From NCBI GenBank assembly GCA_011620465.1, contig WOZC01000075.1, positions 1-8,592 of the forward strand: a stretch of DNA of 8,592 bases, given 5' to 3'. The stretch comes from Anaerolineaceae bacterium. Its GTDB lineage: Bacteria > Chloroflexota > Anaerolineae > Anaerolineales > Anaerolineaceae. Under the pieces are notes generated by a model. That model did not search any database. It saw only the letters and a list, made by a program, of their open reading frames with translations, and was not told the origin of the DNA. Below, one piece after another: positions 6,119 through 8,592 of the stretch; within the stretch, counting starts at the first letter, position 1; the number at the start of each line of letters is the position of its first letter. The position numbers and the translations under genes were made by a program.

Positions 6119-7435
6119 TTATTGAGCCATTGCGTCGGCTTGTGCAGCCGCGATGGTATCCAGGATAGCGGTCAAGTCGCCACCGTTGACAAAGTCGGTA
6201 ATTCCGCGGAATTCAGCGCTTCCGAAGCCGCCGGGGATGGAATCGCCGATATCGGGGGTGAAGCCGGTTGCGCTGGAGAGCAGCTCGGCTTTCTTGATTG
6301 CTTCTGCTGAAGCATAGGAGGCATTGCCAGCCGCGTTCGGGGTCAGATCGAAACCGACCTCCGCCCACATCTGACCGCCCTTGTCAGAGGACAGGTACTT
6401 GATCAGGGAGCGCACTGCCGGAGTGTCGTTGAAGACCATCAGCCAGTCAGAACCGCCCTGCAGACCCTGTGCACCAGGGACGCCGAAAAAGTCGTAATCG
6501 ACACCGTAAACTTTGTCAGGGTAGGTACCCAATAGGGTGCCGCTGGCGAAGCCGGATTGTTTGACCATGTAGGCTTCCGGGGGGTCCGAGAAGACTTTCA
6601 GGATGGCATCGTTGAAGCCGGTCGAAAGCGTGCCTTCAGCACCGGCAACAGTATACATGGGATCCATAGCCCATTTGCCGTAGATCTCATAGGCTTCTTT
6701 TACCCCAGCATCATTATAGGGGATCTCGCCAGAGATGATCTTGGACACATATTCAGGTCCTTGTTTCACCAGCAGGATGTCCTGGATGAAATCTGTGCCG
6801 GTCCAGCCAGTGGCGTCGCCGGATTCCAAACCCATGGACCATGCCACATTGCCATCAGCAGCCATCTTTTCCACGAGGGCATCAAGTTCTTCCCAGGTTG
6901 TGGGGACGGTGTAACCTGCCGCTTCAAAATTCGCGGGGCTGTACCAAATCAGGGTTTTGACATCTGCTTTTACGGGCAGACCAAGCCAGCGACCATCAAC
7001 GGTGCCGATTTCGCCCCAATAGCCGGCGTAATTGGCAGCATTGGCACCAAGAGTGTTCATATCCACCAATTTATCTTTATATTGGTTCAACTGGGTCACA
7101 TTCCAGAAAGCGAGATCAGGTGGGGTGCCAGCCTGGACGCGGGTATCCAGCAGTGCCTGATCACGGGAGGATTCAGGGGTCACAGTGACGCCGCAAGCTT
7201 CTGACCAGGGGGCTAAAATTGCGGTCAGTTTGGCTTCTTCTTCACCAGACCATTGATAAAGCATAGAGACGGTATCGCCAGCGGTTACACCGGTACAATC
7301 GATATCGCCTGCTACCGGGGATTCTTCTACCACCGGGGGTTCAGTTGTCGCTGCGGGAGCACCGCATGCGGCAAGGGCTAGGGAAGCTACCAGCATGATT
7401 CCTAGCAGGGTCCATAAGGTACGTTTTTGTTTCAT
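6119..7435 (-). CDS. aglE: Alpha-glucoside ABC transporter, substrate-binding lipoprotein (AglE type)
   Basis: This 438-residue protein is the extracytoplasmic sugar receptor of the importer formed with the next two genes. It begins with a lipoprotein signal (basic MKQKR, hydrophobic core, lipobox LAAC with Cys24) followed by an Ala/Pro/Glu-rich linker to about residue 44. The rest is a family 1 solute-binding fold. The segments TTWEEL (179-184), ESGDATGWTGTD (204-215), SDPPEAYM (283-290) and YDFF (314-317) recall the AglE/ThuE group that binds sucrose, trehalose and maltose. Mature Cys47 and Cys81 are the only other cysteines and may form a disulfide. The start has AAAGGAG at 7442-7448 with a six-base gap. 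Family assignment is firm; the exact sugar is inferred. Confidence 0.92.
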   Translation of the reverse strand: MKQKRTLWTLLGIMLVASLALAACGAPAATTEPPVVEESPVAGDIDCTGVTAGDTVSMLYQWSGEEEAKLTAILAPWSEACGVTVTPESSRDQALLDTRVQAGTPPDLAFWNVTQLNQYKDKLVDMNTLGANAANYAGYWGEIGTVDGRWLGLPVKADVKTLIWYSPANFEAAGYTVPTTWEELDALVEKMAADGNVAWSMGLESGDATGWTGTDFIQDILLVKQGPEYVSKIISGEIPYNDAGVKEAYEIYGKWAMDPMYTVAGAEGTLSTGFNDAILKVFSDPPEAYMVKQSGFASGTLLGTYPDKVYGVDYDFFGVPGAQGLQGGSDWLMVFNDTPAVRSLIKYLSSDKGGQMWAEVGFDLTPNAAGNASYASAEAIKKAELLSSATGFTPDIGDSIPGGFGSAEFRGITDFVNGGDLTAILDTIAAAQADAMAQ

Positions 7436-7473
7436 CTTTTACTCCTTTCAGTACAATAGAAACAGTTGATTTG

Positions 7474-7479
7474 ATTATA
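7474..7479 (-). promoter_or_regulatory. Probable -10 box of an internal aglE promoter
   Basis: The minus strand reads TATAAT, a perfect -10 consensus, in the 72-base gap between the repressor gene and aglE and 38 bases before the aglE ATG. No good -35 hexamer lies 16-18 bp upstream (for example AAGATT at 18 bp), so the promoter may be weak or need an activator. It would let the transporter genes be transcribed separately from the repressor. Confidence 0.55.
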
Positions 7480-7485
7480 GGTTAT

Positions 7486-7510
7486 TAAAGGCTGCATAAT
7501 CTTGCCTTTA
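7486..7510. repeat. Inverted repeat across the end of lacI and the aglE -35 region
   Basis: Perfect 7-base arms TAAAGGC (7486-7492) and GCCTTTA (7504-7510) are separated by 11 bases. The distal arm includes the repressor stop codon, and the dyad covers where the -35 box of the aglE promoter should be. As RNA it would form a small hairpin, but no U-tract follows, so it is a poor terminator. It has no central CpG and does not resemble the dyads before the repressor gene. Confidence 0.4.
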
Positions 7511-8542
7511 TAAACTTATTAATGAACATGTCGACTGGCGCAAGACCAGATTGGTTGGCAGCATAACTTCGCGTTTATCCGGAAAGTCCCTCTTCATTAA
7601 TCTCATCAGGAGGTGGTAAGACTGCTGAGCGATTTCCCGGGCAGGCATCCGGACGGTGGTCAGAGCCGGTTTTATATATGAGGAAAGGGGGATGTCGTCA
7701 AAACCGACGACCGAAACATCGTCAGGGATCGATAGTCCCACTTCACTCAGGGCAGAATAAACACCCAACGCCACATTATCACTGGCTACAAAGACAGCAG
7801 TGAATTCCTGCCCTTCGGCAAGCAGGGATTTCATCTCTCGATATCCGCTTTGTATGTCAAAGTCCGCTTCGCGCACAAGCTCAGGATTAAAAACAATCCC
7901 AGCCTTCTGTAAAGCCAATTTGTAGCCATCCAACCTTTGGGTGGCTGAGGTGTAAGGTAAAGCAGCGTTGGTGATACAGGCGATACACCTGTGACCCAAC
8001 TCGATCAAATGGCTTACAGCTGTTTCAGCCGCAGCCAGGTTGTCCACATCCACCGAATGCAGGGAAGAACCAGGAATGTAGCCCATCAACACCACCGGAA
8101 TATCAGTTTCTTCCAAAGCTTTCAGCCCTGGGTCATCCAGGCGGGGAGTCATCAGGATCAAACCGTCAATATGGTGCGCCCTGGTGAGTTCAAGGTAAGT
8201 TTGTAATTGTTGCCCCGGCTCAACCCATTCCAACAACAAACCCTGTGAATTTTGTTTGAGCGCGTCCAGGAGCCCGCCTAAGATCTGGGGCAGAAAGGGG
8301 TCAGAAGAAATGTAACGGGGTGCACGAGTGATGATCAGACCAATATTCTTGGTTTGATTGGAGGCAAGGGCACGGGCAGAAGCGTTGGGGAAATAGCCAA
8401 GTTGCTTGGCGGCCGCGCGTACTTTTTCGGCGGTTTCAGGGCGGATCGCAAAACGTTTCTCATCATTCAGCACAAAAGAGACCGTGGTCCGAGAGACCCC
8501 CGCCAAGTCGGCGACATCCTGACTTGTGATTCTATTGCTCAT
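7508..8542 (-). CDS. LacI-family transcriptional repressor, probably of the alpha-glucoside genes
   Basis: This 344-residue cytoplasmic DNA-binding protein has the normal length and layout of the LacI/GalR family. An N-terminal helix-turn-helix spans about residues 6-25 (SQDVADLAGVSRTTVSFVL). The hinge region at about 50-61 (YFPNASARALAS) carries Leu59 at the position that inserts into a central CpG of the operator. A periplasmic-binding-protein-like effector domain follows from about residue 66 (IGLI) to the end, with the family signatures RLDGY (203 region), ASDNVALG (253-260) and VVGFDD (278-283). The start is supported by GAGGT at 8546-8550, although the three-base gap to ATG is short. 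It is co-directional with and 72 bp ahead of the transporter genes, so it probably controls them and itself. The effector is unknown; an alpha-glucoside is the best guess from context. Confidence 0.93.
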   Translation of the reverse strand: MSNRITSQDVADLAGVSRTTVSFVLNDEKRFAIRPETAEKVRAAAKQLGYFPNASARALASNQTKNIGLIITRAPRYISSDPFLPQILGGLLDALKQNSQGLLLEWVEPGQQLQTYLELTRAHHIDGLILMTPRLDDPGLKALEETDIPVVLMGYIPGSSLHSVDVDNLAAAETAVSHLIELGHRCIACITNAALPYTSATQRLDGYKLALQKAGIVFNPELVREADFDIQSGYREMKSLLAEGQEFTAVFVASDNVALGVYSALSEVGLSIPDDVSVVGFDDIPLSSYIKPALTTVRMPAREIAQQSYHLLMRLMKRDFPDKREVMLPTNLVLRQSTCSLISL

Positions 8543-8553
8543 TCTACCTCGTG

Positions 8554-8569
8554 ATTAACACGCGTTAGT
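8554..8569. promoter_or_regulatory. Candidate LacI-type operator 2 (16-bp dyad)
   Basis: The arms ATTAACAC and GCGTTAGT match as inverted copies at 6 of 8 positions and are also centred on a CpG. The site abuts the 22-bp dyad at 8568-8589 with a two-base overlap; the two centres are 17 bp apart. It shares the ATTAAC half-site with that dyad. It lies between the promoter candidates and the ribosome binding site of the repressor gene. Its role as an operator is inferred from symmetry and position only. Confidence 0.4.
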
Positions 8570-8589
8570 TATATTAACGTCAGTATAAC
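8568..8589. promoter_or_regulatory. Candidate LacI-type operator 1 (22-bp dyad)
   Basis: The plus strand shows arms GTTATATTAAC and GTCAGTATAAC that are inverted copies at 9 of 11 positions, with the centre falling on a C|G step. LacI-family repressors typically bind dyads with a central CpG, where the hinge-helix leucine inserts. The site lies 26 bases before the repressor start and overlaps both candidate -10 boxes, so autoregulation and control of the downstream transport genes are plausible. Binding by this repressor is inferred. Confidence 0.5.
8582..8587 (-). promoter_or_regulatory. Candidate -10 box of the lacI-family gene
   Basis: Read on the minus strand this is TATACT, five of six bases of the sigma-70 -10 consensus, about 40 bases before the repressor start codon. 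A second AT-rich candidate, TAATAT, lies at 8571-8576. The matching -35 region would fall beyond the right edge of the window, so the promoter cannot be confirmed. The candidate sits inside the dyad at 8568-8589, so a protein bound there would block it. Confidence 0.4.
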
Positions 8590-8592
8590 AAA

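Noticed and set aside
6557..7204. Plus-strand open frame of 215 codons inside aglE
   Set aside because: It is antisense to a clear lipoprotein gene, has no family-like sequence and arises from the codon pattern of the opposite strand. The long plus-strand frames at 5039-5638 and 952-1446 are rejected for the same reason.
1..8592. Mobile elements, CRISPR arrays, tRNA or rRNA genes, defence or biosynthetic cluster genes
   Set aside because: No transposase, regular repeat array, tRNA-like cloverleaf or rRNA sequence was seen; coding content is continuous and uniform in style.

Overview
The window reads as one sugar-uptake and glucan-metabolism locus in which every convincing gene lies on the minus strand. 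Transcription therefore runs from high to low coordinates. In transcription order the genes are a LacI-family repressor (8542-7508), an AglE-type sugar-binding lipoprotein (7435-6119), two ABC permeases of the AglF and AglG types (6055-5093 and 5096-4071), a GH13 trehalose synthase (3816-2128), a probable 42-codon small gene (2102-1974) and a GH13 amylosucrase (1977-31). The start of the operon is close to the right edge, where promoter and operator-like dyads run up to the last base. Nothing can be said about what follows the amylosucrase, because only 30 bases remain.

The organism is probably a bacterium of the phylum Chloroflexota, perhaps class Anaerolineae. This is inferred from the style of the binding-protein lipoprotein leader (a LAAC lipobox followed by an Ala/Pro/Thr/Glu-rich linker), the moderate base composition, the clear AGGAG ribosome binding sites and the tight gene packing. 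No phylogenetic marker gene is present, so the assignment is weak.

The order repressor, aglE, aglF, aglG, GH13 enzyme resembles the alpha-glucoside (agl) operons of rhizobia, with trehalose synthase in the place of the alpha-glucosidase AglA and amylosucrase added at the end. The likely job is import of alpha-glucosides such as sucrose, trehalose or maltose. Trehalose synthase would then interconvert trehalose and maltose, and amylosucrase would move the glucosyl unit of sucrose directly onto an alpha-1,4-glucan, releasing fructose. Both enzymes are transglycosylases and no dedicated hydrolase is visible. No ABC ATPase, fructokinase or glucan phosphorylase is present here, so these must come from elsewhere.

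The non-coding parts are short but structured. They hold two abutting dyads with central CpG before the repressor gene, a perfect TATAAT box before aglE with an inverted repeat over its -35 position, two mutually exclusive hairpins over the aglF ribosome binding site, a strong hairpin without a U-tract after aglG, and a 12-bp dyad in the trehalose synthase leader. The most interesting items are the competing hairpins before aglF and the small gene coupled to amylosucrase. No wholly new system is evident; the protein-coding content is mostly recognisable.
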